From Phragmites australis (taxonomy: Eukaryota > Streptophyta > Magnoliopsida > Poales > Poaceae), in NCBI RefSeq assembly GCF_958298935.1, contig NC_084942.1, positions 12,593,501 through 12,657,500 on the forward strand: 64,000 nt of DNA, given 5' to 3'. This document shows positions 39,797-52,319 of this stretch, one piece after another (position 1 is the stretch's first letter; each line of letters begins with the position of its first letter). The position numbers and the translations under genes are program-made. Below the pieces are notes generated by a model, which was not told the origin of the DNA, made no database searches, and saw nothing but the letters and a program-made list of their open reading frames with translations.

Positions 39797-42700
39797 TTTG
39801 CCGTCCCCACACATCCACTCTTCCGTTTGGCATGCACAAAAACTGGAATCCACTAATTAATAGGCTAGGCCTGTCCCATACCAGGTCTCGTGGTTGGTAC
39901 GATATTTTTTGGGTTGTCGCTCCACGAACCGGTCCTTAGTTAGGTCACTTGAGCAAACAATAACCAACATCATAACCATGACAACCACCAAAACCACTTT
40001 GCTCAAGGCCTAAGGTTCCATGTTGCTAGACCATAAACATATTAACCATCAATGTTGTATATATTCATTAGTCAAGATTATGACACTTCTTAACATCCCA
40101 AAAGCATGGCTAAGCAGTCTACCCATAAAAGACACCTAACCATAAACCATCTAGGTTCCAAGGGATGATAAGGGAAATCTAGGGAAAACCCTAACATAGG
40201 TGACTACCCATCATATTGACACTGCATGCAATTTTGTAAAACAAAACATTTAAAAACATCGGTTCAATATGATCAAGGACACTTGCCTTTTCTCCAATGC
40301 TGCTCAGTGTTGTCGAAATCTTGGTCTTGGAGTCCCTCGAACTACTCCGGAATGTTATCAACTAATCGCAAGACCTACCGACAAAAAACACAAAGGAAAC
40401 ACTAAGAACAGCATACCAAACATCATTAAAACACTTTAAAACTACTATGGTTGGATAGGGATAATTTTAGAAACATTTATATGCAAGAATCACCTAAATC
40501 GGAGTTAAGATGAAAAGAGAACAGCTTTCGAGAGATGGATTACACTGAAAAGAAAGACTAGTTTACTGGAGTTATCTTCATATGGGAAAAGTGTTTATTG
40601 TACAATCACTGTGTCAGACTTGACAACATTATTGCACAAGATTCAAGAAGTGCAGGGCAGACTAGACTTCACTGACTAGGCTAAGGATAATGATGTGGTG
40701 CTGACTTGGCATGCTATGCAAGTACCATCTTGGATTAAAGAAGGGATACGCAGAGATCTAGTACCAACCACCTATGATGGATCAAAAAGGCCGAAGGTTA
40801 TACTTCTAGGTTAAAGATACTACTAGTGACTCTATATAGTGGTGGTGGTTCGGGTTTCGTCGGAGATGGTGATCGAGCTTATGGCCATAGCCATCGATGT
40901 CAGCTTCAGTGGTGTTTCAGCAAAATGAGGGAAGCATAGCGTAGAACGCGGAAAGACTAACTCAGCGGTATGGTTGGTTTTGGAAGGGGTCATCCGAGGT
41001 AGCGGCAAAACAGCGATGACTGCTTCTAGGTTTGGTGGTGACCGCGAACAAATGCAGGAACGAAGACGCTCGCGTTCCCAGATATTGGCTATGAATTTTG
41101 AGGAATCGTTTGAACAAGTATGTTCATATAACCCGGGAACACAATGCTATGGCATGGGTTTGGTAGATCATCCACTGAGAGGAAGAACATTCAGCATAGA
41201 TGAAACGGGTGATGACTGCGACATGCTGTGGTTGGCAATGGCGTCTTGGTCATGTCGCTGCACAAATGGGGATGGGCTCCTAGGGTAACGTAGAAGACTC
41301 CATGGGACACGCCGTGACACGTTTGCTGCATCCACACGCGTCCAGAAACCGGACAGCAGGTATGTCAACATTGATTGCGGTAGTTTGGCTGCTCTAATGG
41401 CCGAACCGGTTGGTGAGGGCGTGGGGAACATCATGCGACATGTGCTGCTAAAAGGGCATGGCAAACAGTGCACTAGTTGGCTGGGAACATCGATGCCAAT
41501 TAGCTACAGCACTGCTGTCTCGAGGCTGTCCGCGACGGCAACGACCGTGGCGGCGTAGATCGGGCTTTGGCCGGGGCTAGGGCCTGGCTAGTTACTTAGT
41601 ATGATGCTAAAACAGTAGTGAGAGAGGAGAATAAGGGGTCCTCATATTGCTTTGATGGTCGTGGAAGGAGAAATCGCGGAGAAGACGATGTAGCGCATCA
41701 CGGGCGGCGGCTCCGGCGAACGGCGGTGCTCCGGCGACATACGGACAGGGCAGCAGGGACTTCTAGGGTTTTGTGGTGTGAAATAGGGGTAGGAGAGGGC
41801 GTGCAACTCATATTTATAGGGCTAGGGCCGGCTAGTTGAGGTGGAGTCCAAACGGAACACGAATCGGATTCTAGTTCGAGGCGGTTACGATTTCCTTTTT
41901 CTCAGCTCTCTATTCCGATGATGATATCTCCATCGTCCAGACTCCAAATTGGATGTTTGTTGAATCTAAATTGTAGTACTCAAAAAGATCTACAACTTTG
42001 GTAGTCATTAGAACTTCTGGAAACGTCATCTTGATTTCCAAAAATGCACCACAAGATAAACTGTTTGAACTCAGACTTTTCTGCGCAGTACTGATTTCGG
42101 GGGCCATAACTCCCAGCTTCATTATCCAAAAGTGGACTTCCATAGGTTCAAATCGAAGATCTCGACGAGACCTACAACTTTGATGTTGTCAAGATTTGCA
42201 TTCAAGGCCGTTTTGAACTCCAAAACTTTATGAGAAGATGAGGCTGTCCAGGACTCTGCGAACATTTCCAGATTTTGTGGATCCTTTGTTGGGCCATCTA
42301 GAAAACTTGGCTAAGGGTTTGAACTTGAGCAAGATTGAGCCCAAAGACACTTTAGGTATATCTAAGGTTTAGAAAAAAACTTTTGCAGAGAAATTTGAAT
42401 GGGATTTGAATTTAAATTGAGCTTGAAGTGAATTTGAGAGAAACCAAAAGATAAGGTTGAACAAGAATATGAGTAGATGAGGAATTTGAATTTGGATTTG
42501 GGTAGAATTTGAGAAAGAGGAGAGATTAAATTTAAACAAGGATTTGGATAAGATTTGATTTGACCTGGAGAAGGATCAGGTATGATCAAGGATTAAATAG
42601 ATGATGAATTCAAGGATTTTGAATCCAACCATTAAGATCCTTAACTTATTCACTACTGAGTTTTGTAAAAACCTTTTCAAAATCTTTTTCACTCAAAACA

Positions 42701-42904
42701 CCAAAGAGAAAGAAAAAGATAAAAAAGAACTCTAATGCATTTACCTGGCTCCTAGCAAAACTCAGCATGCAATGCACACAAAATAATAACCTATATTGAT
42801 TGATTGATTAAGAAAATAGGTTTTAAGCCTATTCTACTGGTGAAGCTACTCAATAATCTTGGAAAATTTTAAAAAGTTGTAAATCTAAAAATCAGGGTGT
42901 TACA
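39797..42904 (-). repeat. 3' LTR, copy B of the long-LTR family, truncated
   Basis: It aligns to copy C through CTTTGCCGTCCCCACACATC (copy B near 39797, copy C near 45963). The about 1.04 kb of LTR terminal sequence that copy C has at 44919-45962 is absent here. It keeps a segment (40699-41715) that copy C has lost. It ends GGGTGTTACA on the plus strand. Confidence 0.85.
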
Positions 42905-42918
42905 AATCTACCCCCATT
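42905..42918 (-). other. Polypurine tract of the long-LTR element
   Basis: The minus strand reads AATGGGGGTAGATT immediately before TGTAACACCC. It marks second-strand priming and sets the 3' LTR. Confidence 0.75.
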
Positions 42919-43695
42919 AAAGGAATCTCGCTCTTGAGATTCAGGCAGATCAGATAAGAGATAAGAGAACTTGGTCTTCAAAAAAAAAATTCTCGCTTTC
43001 CAAATTGCTTTTTCTTCTCAGTGTTAACCTCATTGCCCTAACAAACTTTGCTCACTTTGCTTTTGATGACTTTTGCAACTGTCCTGACAAATCTTGATTG
43101 ATTACCTTGAGTATGTTGGATTTTCTCAGATATTCTATTCCTGGTATCTTCAACGGTTGTAGTTGTCTATGATGTATTATTCTAACTTTTTGATATGTGT
43201 CACATAGGACCATATACTTTGCTACACCACTTTTGTTTCCATACTATCGATAACAATCCTTGAGGTCATGATACATCTTAGTGCTTTCTAATTCCTGAGA
43301 ATTCCGTAGCTTTAGCAATCCTGATAAATTTCCTTTATTGTTTTTTTAATGATCTTCTCATCTTTTGATTGACCTTGGCAGACCTTTTTATCCTTGAAGA
43401 TTTAGTAAGTCATATCCTAATTCCGAGGAAAGAGTAGTTGTTCTTAGCAGTCACTTCTGTGGTCGGAGTGCATCTTCTGGGTACTGTCCTTCCTTTAGCA
43501 CATTTTATTACCTCATTACCTTTGCTAACTAACCGTTTCCAATATCTGTCTTTAGGTTCCAGAACCAAGAGAATGGCTAGGAAGACTACACCCCTTAAAA
43601 AGGAGCGGACTTCTCTAACTTACATTTCCAGTTCTTGAGAAGTAGATAGGCATGTAGCCTTTGACATGGAATATATCACTCTTTTTTTTGTGTGC

Positions 43696-44028
43696 CTACT
43701 GAGCTTCTGGGAGCTTGATGGGATCTCGTCGATCTTGGCTATCTTGAGTTACAACTTGAAAGTCGTGATGGTCTGAATGTTGAACTGAAATCTTAGTGTG
43801 GGATTTGGGGTTGATCCAGTTCCGTGCGGGGTACTTCATGGGATATCTTTTGATCCAACGCGTAGGTTCTCCACAGCGGACACACACCTTCTTATCGTTT
43901 GGTACAAGGATCCTTAGGGGACATCCATTGGCATAGTGTCTTTCTTCTTCACAGCAAAAACACCTTCCTTGTAGGGGTACTCTACAAATTTTCTCTCGAC
44001 CTATGAAACTTGCTAGTTGACAGAACAA
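43696..44028 (-). CDS. Gag-like zinc-knuckle fragment of the long-LTR element
   Basis: This 110-codon frame holds a complete CX2CX4HX4C knuckle (CFCCEEERHYANGC, residues about 23-36) and a second degraded one (CVRCGEPTRWIKRY) in which the His and last Cys are replaced. Basic residues surround them, as in the nucleocapsid part of gypsy Gag. The frame lies in the interior in the sense direction. The upstream part of gag seems decayed (stops just before the Met), so this is probably not translated as drawn. The family is clear from the knuckle only. Confidence 0.55.
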   Translation of the reverse strand: MFCQLASFIGREKICRVPLQGRCFCCEEERHYANGCPLRILVPNDKKVCVRCGEPTRWIKRYPMKYPARNWINPKSHTKISVQHSDHHDFQVVTQDSQDRRDPIKLPEAQ

Positions 44029-44901
44029 AGTGCTTGTTTAGGAGTCGAATGTAACCAAGAACTATTGTTTGCTTGATGGTCTTCAAAGGCTTTCTTCCTC
44101 TTCTTGTTGTTGCCTTGCTTTCCATGCTCGTCTTCTGTACCTAGAGCTTCAACGATCTTTAGCAGACTTTCCACATTCTGAGCCATGCCTTAAAGGATTT
44201 GAGTTTGTGTCTCCAAAAATTGTTCCTTGTGGCATCTACTGGATGTCGTTCTTATTGTTGTTGGTACCTTTACCAAGCTGATCTTTCTTTGTGTTCACCA
44301 TCTGATCGGGATTGATGCAGAAGGTTTGGCAAGAAAGAAGGGACTAGAAGGAGAAAACCCAGCTATACTATTAACTATAAAGATATATAAGGTCGTTGTT
44401 ACCAGATGCTAAAGCATCCCATAATGCACTCTAGCACTCAAACAGAAAATCCAAATCACTCAAGGCACACTACACAAGCACACACTACTAACCTCGCTCT
44501 AACGTTTACGAAGATTGGGGAAAATCCTCATATAACTCGAAGAACTAAAATTGGGAGCAGCGTGAAGGTAGATCTTCATGTCTTCAGTGTTGTGGTAGAT
44601 GATTCTTCCTTGTCGTGATGGATCTTCATCTTTATCATATAAATCTTCACTCAAGGTAGGAGTGTCAAGAGAGAACTTCAAGTGCACCCTCCTCGAAATG
44701 AGTTACTGGGATGGTTCAACAACTAAAATTTTGAAAGGAGGAGTGTTGGAAATTTATTTTTCTCAAAAGGGTGAAATAGGTAAGTAGAGCGAGAAACTGA
44801 GAGGTCAGAAAAGCACAGAGATGGGTTTTTCAAAATAGGCTTTTAAAATATAACCTTATGGCACGACCATTCTATCTAGGCTTGCGTCCTACGGTCAGTA
44901 T

Positions 44902-44914
44902 GGCTCTAATACCA
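44902..44914 (-). other. Primer-binding site of the long-LTR element
   Basis: The minus strand reads TGGTATTAGAGCC four bases after the LTR end TGTGACA, one base from the initiator-Met tRNA complement. It defines 44919-48051 as the 5' LTR. Confidence 0.8.
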
Positions 44915-44918
44915 CCTC

Positions 44919-47900
44919 TGTCACACCCAGTTTTAACAGCCAAAACCAGATACGGTTTATGTGTGCCTAGGATGTTCAACACACATAAGGACGTCACAGG
45001 TGAAGTAACAAAAGCAATACTTTTATTAAATAAACGTTAAACTCTTACATCAATTGACATATATTGTCTTCTATGAAGATATCTACAGCGGAACAGAAGC
45101 ACTGGTGCCCAATAATACCGCAGGCAACCGACCGGGAGACACATGCCTAGAACGTCACAACCTCGTCTTGATAGTCTTCAACATCTTCACTCACTGAGCA
45201 GCAGCATACATGTCGCATGGCATAGGGAAAATAGCAAGTGTGAGCACACGACGCGCTCAGCAAGTGTGGAAAAGATAATGATATGCAGGCTTATATCAAG
45301 AATAGGATAACACATGGTACATTTGCGTAAATGCGAGTAATAAAAACATATTTGGACCCAAAAACATTAAGCAATTATTAAGTGAATGTAACCCACACAA
45401 TCCAACACCCAATATACAAGGTTCCTCACCTTGCATACCATAATCATCTAGTACTCCCTGTACTACAACCAAAACCACAACCATCTAGTACTCCATGTAC
45501 TAGAACCATAACCACAAGCACCTAATACTCCCTGTACCAGAACCATAACAACAACCATCTAGTACTCCCTGTACCAAAACATTAACCACAACCATCTCAT
45601 AACCACAACCCATAATCACAACCCACTAATCATGGGAGGATCCAAGTCTCTCATATCCGTGAGCACGGCTGTTATAACAGTTTTACACTCTGCAGAGGTT
45701 GTCTAGCTTTCCCCACGAGTCGTGATTTCCATGTTGCCGTGTTAGCTAGACACTTAACACACGCCAGTGGTGTATCGCCCGGAAAGTCACTTCAAAGCCG
45801 TTACAAAGTTTCATCCAGTATATGCATGCCCGCTAGGTTTCACCGCCGTCAAAGTGGCATCACACCACCCAGAAGCCCCCTTTTGCACCTTGTAGCTCCA
45901 GAAAGTTTTCACCCTTCCCTTCCACTACACATCTCATACCACTAACCAAATGGTTCTGGGCTTTGCCGTCCCCACACATCCACTCTTCCGTTTGGCACGC
46001 ACAAAAACTAGAATCCACTAATTAATAGGCTAGGCTTGTCCCATACCAGGTCTCGTGGTTGGTACGATATTTCTTGGGTTGTCGCTCCACGAACCGGTCC
46101 TTAGTTAGGTCACTTGAGCAAACACTAACCAACAACATAACCATGACAACCACCAAAACCACTTTGCTCAAGGCCTAAGGTTCCATGTTGCTAGACCATT
46201 AACATATTAACCATCAATGTTGTATATATTCATTAGTCAAGATTATGACACTTCTTAACATCCCAAAAGCATGGCTAAGCAATCTACCCATAAAAGACAC
46301 CTAACCATAAACCATCTAGGTTCCAAGGGATGATAAGGGAAATCTAGGGAAAACCCTAACATAGGTGACTATCCATAATATTGACATTGCATGCAATTTT
46401 GTAAAACAAAACATTTAAAAACATAGGTTCAATATGATCAAGGACACTTGCCTTTTTCCCAATGCTGCTCAGTGTTGTCGAAATCTTGGTCTTGGAGTCC
46501 CTCGAACTACTCCGGAATGTTATCAACTAATCGCGAGAACTACCGACAAAAAACACAAAGGAAACACTAAGAACAACATACCAAACATCATTAAAAAACT
46601 TTAAAACTACTATGGTTGGATAGGGATAATTTTAGAAACATTTATATGCAAGAATCGCCTAAATCGGAGTAAAGATGAAAAGAGAACAGCTTTCGAGAGA
46701 TGGATTAGACTGAAAAGAAAGACTAGTTTACTGGAGTTTTCTTCATATGGGAAAAGTGTTTATTGTACAATCACTGTGTCAGACTTGACAACATTATTGC
46801 ACAAGATTCAAGAAGTGCAAGGCAGACTAGACTTCACTGACTAGGCTAAGGATAATGATGTGGCGAACGGTGGCGCTCCGGCGACATACTGACAGGGCAG
46901 CAGCGACTTCTAGAGTTTGGTGGTGTGAAATAGGGGTAGGAGAAGGCGTGCAACTCATATTTATAGGGCTAGGGCCGGCTGGTTGAGGTGGAGTCCAAAC
47001 GGAACACGAATCGGATTCGAGTTTGAGTCGGTTACGATTTCCTTTTTCGTAGCTCTCTATTCGGAGGATCATATCTCCATCGTCCGGACTCCAAATTGGA
47101 CGTTTGTTGATTCTAAATTGTAGTACTCAAAAAGATCTACAACTTTGGTAGCCATTGGAACTTCTGAAAATGTCATCTTGATTTCCAAAAGTGCACCACA
47201 AGATAAACTGTTTGAACTCAGACTTTTCTGCGCAGTACTGATTTCGGGGGCCATAACTCCCAGCTTCATTATCCAAAAGTGGACTTCCATAGGTTTAAAT
47301 CGAAGATCTCGACGAGACCTACAACTTTGGTATTGTCAAGATTTGCATTAGAGGCCGTTTTGAACTCCAAAACTTCATGAGAAATGAGGCTGTCCAAGAC
47401 TCAGCGAAAATTTCTAGATTTCATGGATCCTTTGTTGGGCTATCTAGAAGATTTGGCTAAGGGTTTGAACTTGAGCAAGATTGAGCCCAAAGACACTTTA
47501 GGTATATCTAGGGTTTAGAAAAGAAACTTTTGCAGAGAAATTTGAATGAGATTTGAATTTGAATTGAGCTTGAAGTAAATTTGAGAGAAACCAAAAGATA
47601 AGGTTGAACAAGAATATGAGTAGATGAGAAATTTGAATTTGGATTTGGGTAGAATTTAAGAAAGAGGAGAGATTGAATTTAAACAAGGATTTGGATAAGA
47701 TTTGATTTGACCTGGAGAAGGATCAGGTATGATCAAGGATTGAATAGATGATGAATTCAAGGGTTTTGAATTCAAACCATTAAGATCCTTAACTTATTCA
47801 CTACTGAGTTTTGTAAAACCTTTTCAAAATCTTTTTCACTCAAAACACGAAAGAGAAAGAAAAAGAAGAAAAAGAACTCTAATGCATTTACCTGGCTCCT

Positions 47901-48051
47901 AGCAAAACTCAGCATGCAATGCACACAAGATAATAACCTATATTGATTGATTGATTAAGAAAATAGGTTTTAAGCCTATTCTACTGGTGAAGCTACTCAA
48001 TAATCTTGAAAATTTTTAAAAAGTTGTAAATCTAAAAATCAGGGTGTTACA
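44919..48051 (-). repeat. 5' LTR, copy C of the long-LTR family, with internal deletion
   Basis: Plus-strand ends are TGTCACACCC and GGGTGTTACA. It is about 3.1 kb against about 4.0-4.1 kb for copies A and D. A deletion junction at about 46860 (TGATGTGG joined to CGAACGG) removes roughly 1 kb present in copy B at 40699-41715. Short matching bases at the two breakpoints suggest a microhomology-type deletion. Confidence 0.85.
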
Positions 48052-49013
48052 GGGGTCCTAAGGACTGGTTCTTGAACATGTAACCAAGTTATTTCCGCAC
48101 AACCATGAGGCCTATATGTGTATGGCCTGGACAACTAATTAGTCACCCCTCTGACTCTGTGAGCACCATTGGATGGTTAAGTGGCACAAGAGGGGGCTTC
48201 TGCAGTGATGGAATCGTTTATTAGTGGTGAAGCCTCAGTGGGTGCCTGCAGGTTAATGTTAGCTTTGTAAAGGCCTTGTAGTGAGACCCCGACTCCACAC
48301 CCCGGTAGTGTGAAGCAACATAGGAATGACGACTCGTGGGGAAAGTTGTGCAAACTCTGTAAAGTATCAAACTGGTCGATCAGCCATGCTCATGGACAAC
48401 AGCAAACTTGGACTTCTTCAGGATTAGATGGGATTAAGGATGGTATGGTTGGTCAGGTAGCCGGGTAATGGAATTACCTAGCGAGTCTTGGTAGTCGGAT
48501 AGAATCCGATGAGTCAATCCTTTTGTCATAGTTGTGTCTTCACCTAGTAAATAGGATGCCTGATGTTGAGGTCATAGGTCATAGTTGCTTAGTGCAGTTT
48601 ACTTATGCCTATCCTTTCCTTGACTTGAGCCCCATAGCATTTTTCCCTACACTTGCGGAGTACATTTTTGTACTCACACCCATTGCCCCCTTCTTTTTCC
48701 CCTTTTACTGATAAGAAGCCATCAATGAAGTTGCTACCTTTGAAGAGGACGACTTCGATCCGGAGTTGCTTTTCTAGGCTGGAGTGCCACCGGTTGATGC
48801 CTGTGGAAGAATGGAAGTCCCGCTGGCGCTGAAGATCTCTTTAGTTTTCTGATGTGTATCCTTTTAGACCCTTGGGTCCTTTTATAATAAGTTTAGTAAT
48901 GTTATTGTAATAATGACACTGTAATGATACACTAAAGATGTAAGCGCATGTATGAAACTTTGTAAGCGCATGTATGAAATTTGATCCTGGCATACATGTG
49001 TTGTGCTCGGTAT
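48052..49013 (+). mobile_element. LTR-like remnant between two elements
   Basis: No gene is seen. The text has grass gypsy LTR character (a block around GGAGTACATTTTTGTACTCA near 48657-48680, then a GAAGATCTCTTTAG part and long T/A tracts). It stops abruptly at about 49013 where gypsy pol begins in mid-RT. A short direct repeat GTAAGCGCATGTATGAAA lies at 48941 and 48963. Confidence 0.45.
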
Positions 49014-51218
49014 GATGAGATGAAAATTGAAGCCATAAAGAGTTGGCCGGTGCCCCAAACCATCAAACAGGTGAGAAGTTTTCTTGGACTTGCAGGTTTT
49101 TATCGTCGTTTCGTGAAGGATTTCAGCGCCATTGCTGCCCCCTTACACGAGTTGACAAAGAAAGGTGTGGTGTTCCATTGGGGTAAGGCACAAGAGGAGT
49201 CCTTTGACACTTTGAAGGACAAGCTTACGCACGCGCCATTGCTGCAACTTCCAAATTTTGGTAAGACCTTTGAGTTAGAATGTGATGCTAGTGGAGTTGG
49301 CATTGGAGGCGTTTTGATGCAAGAAGGTAAGCCCGTTGCATACTTTAGCGAAAAATTGCATGACCCTGTTCTTAATTACTCTACGTATGATAAGGAATTG
49401 TATGCACTTGTACGTTCTTTAGAGACGTGGCGTCATTATTTGTGGCCTAAAGAATTTGTTATACATTCAGATCATGAATCGCTTAAGTATCTTCGTTCTC
49501 AAAATAATATGAATCGTAGACATGCTAAGTGGGTTGAATTTATTGAATCTTTTCCTTATGTTATCAAACACAAGAAAGGGAAGGATAATATAATTGCTGA
49601 TGCTTTGTCTAGACGATATGCTTTGTTGTCCCAACTTGATTATAGAATTTTTGGACTTGACTCAATAAAAGAACAATATGTGCTTGATCCTGATTTTAAA
49701 GATGTATTGCTGAACTGTAAAGAGGGACGTACATGGAACAAGTTTGTGATCAATGATGGATTTGTGTTTAGAGCTAACCGTCTATGCATTCCAATTAGTT
49801 CCGTTCGTCTTTTGTTGTTGCAGGAAGCACATAGAGGAGGATTGATGGGACATTTTGGTGCTAAGAAGACGGAGGATATGTTGGCCACACATTTCTTTTG
49901 GCCAAAGATGAGGAGAGATGTTGAGCGGTTCGTGGCACGCTGTACCACATGTCAAAAGGCTAAGTCTCGCTTGAATCCACATGGTTTGTATATGCCTCTT
50001 CCTGTTCCTTCTATTCCTTGGGCAGATATTTCGATGGACTTTGTTTTGGGATTGCCTAGGACTAAGAGGGGGAGGGATAGCATTTTTGTTGTTGTGGATC
50101 GTTTTTCTAAGATGGCACATTTTATACCTTGTCATAAAAGTGATGATGCCGTTTATATTGCTGACCTCTTTTTCAAAGAGATTGTTCGCTTGCATGGTAT
50201 GCCTTCTACTATTGTTTCAGATCGCGACGCTAAATTTTTGAGTCACTTTTGGCGCACTCTATGGAATAAGTTGGGTACAAAACTACTGTTTTCTACTACT
50301 TGCCACCCACAAACTGATGGCCAAACGGAGGTAGTGAACCGCACTTTGGGTACCATGTTGAGAGCTATTTTGAAGAAAAATTTGAAGATGTGGGAAGAAT
50401 GTTTGCCCCACGTGGAGTTTGCTTATAATCGGGCAACACATTCTACCACCAAGGTAAGTACTTTTCAGGTAGTGTATGGTTTTACCCCTCGCGCTCCTAT
50501 TGATCTTTTGCCTTTACCTACCACTGAAAGAACACATAGTGATGCTAGTGCACGTGCTGATTTTATTCATAAGTTGCATGAAACAACTAAAATAAATATC
50601 GAAAAGATGAATGAAAAGTATAGAATTGCTGGTAGTGAAGGTAGGAAAGAAGTCAAACTTGAACCGGGTGATTTAGTGTGGTTACATTTAAGAAAAGATA
50701 GGTTTCCAGAGCTGCGTAAGTCTAAATTAATGCCAAGAGCTGCTGGTCCTTATAATATAATTGAGAAAATAAATGATAATGCATATAAACTTGAGTTGCC
50801 ACCAGAGTTCGGGGTTAGTCCTTCTTTTAACATTGCAGATTTGAAACCTTACTTGGGAGCCGATGATGAGCTTGAGTCGAGGACGACTCCAATTAAAGAG
50901 GGGGAGGATGATGAGGACATCACTCCCTCGGATACATACAATGATCCTCCATTGAACTTTCAAGGTCCAATCACAAGGGCTCGCGCACGACAATTAAATT
51001 TAGAGGTGAGCTCGTTCCTAAGCAACTCTTTATATAATTTTGAGAATAGATTACTACCTAATGATTATGTGTTGCTTAGAAATTATGGAGAGGACAAGGA
51101 GACACATAGAGGAAGGCTTGGAGGCGTGGAGGAGCAGCTAGGACGTCCAACAACAGCAGGAGGTCCAGTCCAACTCGAGTCCGAATCAGCCTCGACCTCC
51201 AGGACCAGCGAGCAGTAA
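48981..51218 (+). CDS. Ty3/gypsy pol fragment: RNase H and integrase, open frame of 745 codons
   Basis: The homology begins at about residue 12 ([12 protein letters not shown], the end of the RT thumb), so gag, protease and most of RT are missing and the Met at 48981 is fortuitous. RNase H carries D102, E139, D164 and D207. The integrase zinc region has H284, H291, C321 and C324. The core has D353, D414 and E450, the D,D35E spacing. After it come the GPY/F-like part (about residues 575-640) and the C-terminal [11 protein letters not shown] tail, without a chromodomain. No stop or frameshift is present over 2.2 kb, unlike the other pol copies here. This suggests a young insertion or ancestry that was recently functional. 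It is not autonomous as it stands. Confidence 0.85.
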   Translation: MILAYMCCARYDEMKIEAIKSWPVPQTIKQVRSFLGLAGFYRRFVKDFSAIAAPLHELTKKGVVFHWGKAQEESFDTLKDKLTHAPLLQLPNFGKTFELECDASGVGIGGVLMQEGKPVAYFSEKLHDPVLNYSTYDKELYALVRSLETWRHYLWPKEFVIHSDHESLKYLRSQNNMNRRHAKWVEFIESFPYVIKHKKGKDNIIADALSRRYALLSQLDYRIFGLDSIKEQYVLDPDFKDVLLNCKEGRTWNKFVINDGFVFRANRLCIPISSVRLLLLQEAHRGGLMGHFGAKKTEDMLATHFFWPKMRRDVERFVARCTTCQKAKSRLNPHGLYMPLPVPSIPWADISMDFVLGLPRTKRGRDSIFVVVDRFSKMAHFIPCHKSDDAVYIADLFFKEIVRLHGMPSTIVSDRDAKFLSHFWRTLWNKLGTKLLFSTTCHPQTDGQTEVVNRTLGTMLRAILKKNLKMWEECLPHVEFAYNRATHSTTKVSTFQVVYGFTPRAPIDLLPLPTTERTHSDASARADFIHKLHETTKINIEKMNEKYRIAGSEGRKEVKLEPGDLVWLHLRKDRFPELRKSKLMPRAAGPYNIIEKINDNAYKLELPPEFGVSPSFNIADLKPYLGADDELESRTTPIKEGEDDEDITPSDTYNDPPLNFQGPITRARARQLNLEVSSFLSNSLYNFENRLLPNDYVLLRNYGEDKETHRGRLGGVEEQLGRPTTAGGPVQLESESASTSRTSEQ

Positions 51219-51821
51219 AACGGACGCCCAGGATGCATCCGGACTCCGTTTTCGACGATTCACATATGGTTGGAAAGATAATTTCATAAGGAAACCAATG
51301 GCGTTGGTTTGAGGTCCAAATTCCTTCTGAGTCAACGGGAAACATCGAAATAAGTTAGCATCCAGAATCTGTCCCGGTGCTGCGTCACCGTTTTTGGTCC
51401 GTTGGGCCATGTATCGTGTTGGAGTCCATTAGGGACGCGTCCAGGGGTCCTTGGCCGACCCTAATCCTTTATATACAGTAGCCGCCACCCTAATTAGGGT
51501 TGGGTTTTGCTTAGATTATTCTGTCAAGAACAGTTTCGCCGTTTCGTCGGTTTGTGAGACCCCAACTCGTGAGATTAATCATTCATCTGCAATTTGGTTG
51601 CATTCTTCCTTGTTCTTGCTTGTATTCTTCGATTCGCAGGCAAGGATTTTAGCCTTCTTGGCGAGGTCAACCGTGCAACGCCGGTTGATAACCAGAGGAG
51701 ACGTGGTGCTACGATTGCGGGGTTTCGGATCGTGTTGTTCGGAAGCCGGATCGACTTGTGTCTCGTTTCCACCAAATCGAGAGTTACCAGAACCTTTCGG
51801 AAGATCGGGAACCCTTGTTCA
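51219..51821 (+). repeat. 3' untranslated part and LTR of the gypsy element
   Basis: It follows the pol stop. A TATA-like TTTATATACA lies at about 51468-51477. Text from TTAGATTATTCTGTCAAG onward matches the LTR at 38280-38940. The end is judged to be near 51821 (TTGTTCA) because the match with 38940 stops there. The start of the LTR was not fixed. Confidence 0.55.
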
Positions 51822-52176
51822 TATTACTCTCTCCCGAGCACTTTCACACTGACCCTCGAGGAACCGTGCGTTCGGGGACTGCTGCTTGCAGTCCCCGAGC
51901 ACCCTCTCCCGGAACTTAGCTATTCTGATCGTCGGGGGACTAGGGTGCTCAGGGGTGACCGGGCACCTCCCCGGGCACTTTATTCCCGGTACTTAGACTC
52001 TGCGGATCATCGGGGAACTGGGGTGCTCGAGGACTAGGGACTGTGGCCCCGAGCACCTTCCCCCAGAACTTGGACTTTCCTCACGCCGCAGGAGGGACCT
52101 CGCGGGATGGTGACACATGGCGGACGGCTGGCCTGGCTTCGGGACTCAGGGACCCCTAGTTCCTGATACACCGACA
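51822..52176 (-). repeat. Truncated LTR of a second Tat-like element
   Basis: On the minus strand it starts TGTCGGTGTATCAGGAACTA, the common start of grass Tat LTRs and a variant of the LTR at 9819-17629. It is rich in CGGGGACT / CCCCGAGCAC repeats (51830-52070) in alternating orientation. The outer end is missing. Confidence 0.6.
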
Positions 52177-52319
52177 AATATGATTTTGGGTTTGCTGGTT
52201 TGGACGTCGAGGACTTTACGAGCCCTTCTATGAGAGGTTTTGAGGAACTTGGTGAGGCATTGTTCGTTAGCTATATCCTATTTTGGTAGTGCACCTGGAT
52301 CTTGATTTGTGTTTCTTGG

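Larger units (their letters stand above)
39797..48051 (-). mobile_element. Non-autonomous LTR retrotransposon with long LTRs and a 2-kb interior
   Basis: Two copies of the long LTR (44919-48051 as 5' LTR, 39797-42904 as 3' LTR, minus orientation) enclose 42905-44918. On the minus strand the 5' LTR is followed by the priming site TGGTATTAGAGCC (44902-44914), and the 3' LTR is preceded by the polypurine tract AATGGGGGTAGATT (42905-42918). The interior carries only a gag zinc-knuckle fragment and no protease, RT, RNase H or integrase, so it is a large retrotransposon derivative moved in trans. The outer (left) part of the 3' LTR is missing, so its target duplication cannot be tested. The right flank is GGGGT. 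Confidence 0.85.

Noticed and set aside
49640..50195. Minus-strand frames under the gypsy pol
   Set aside because: Antisense shadows of RNase H-integrase coding sequence.
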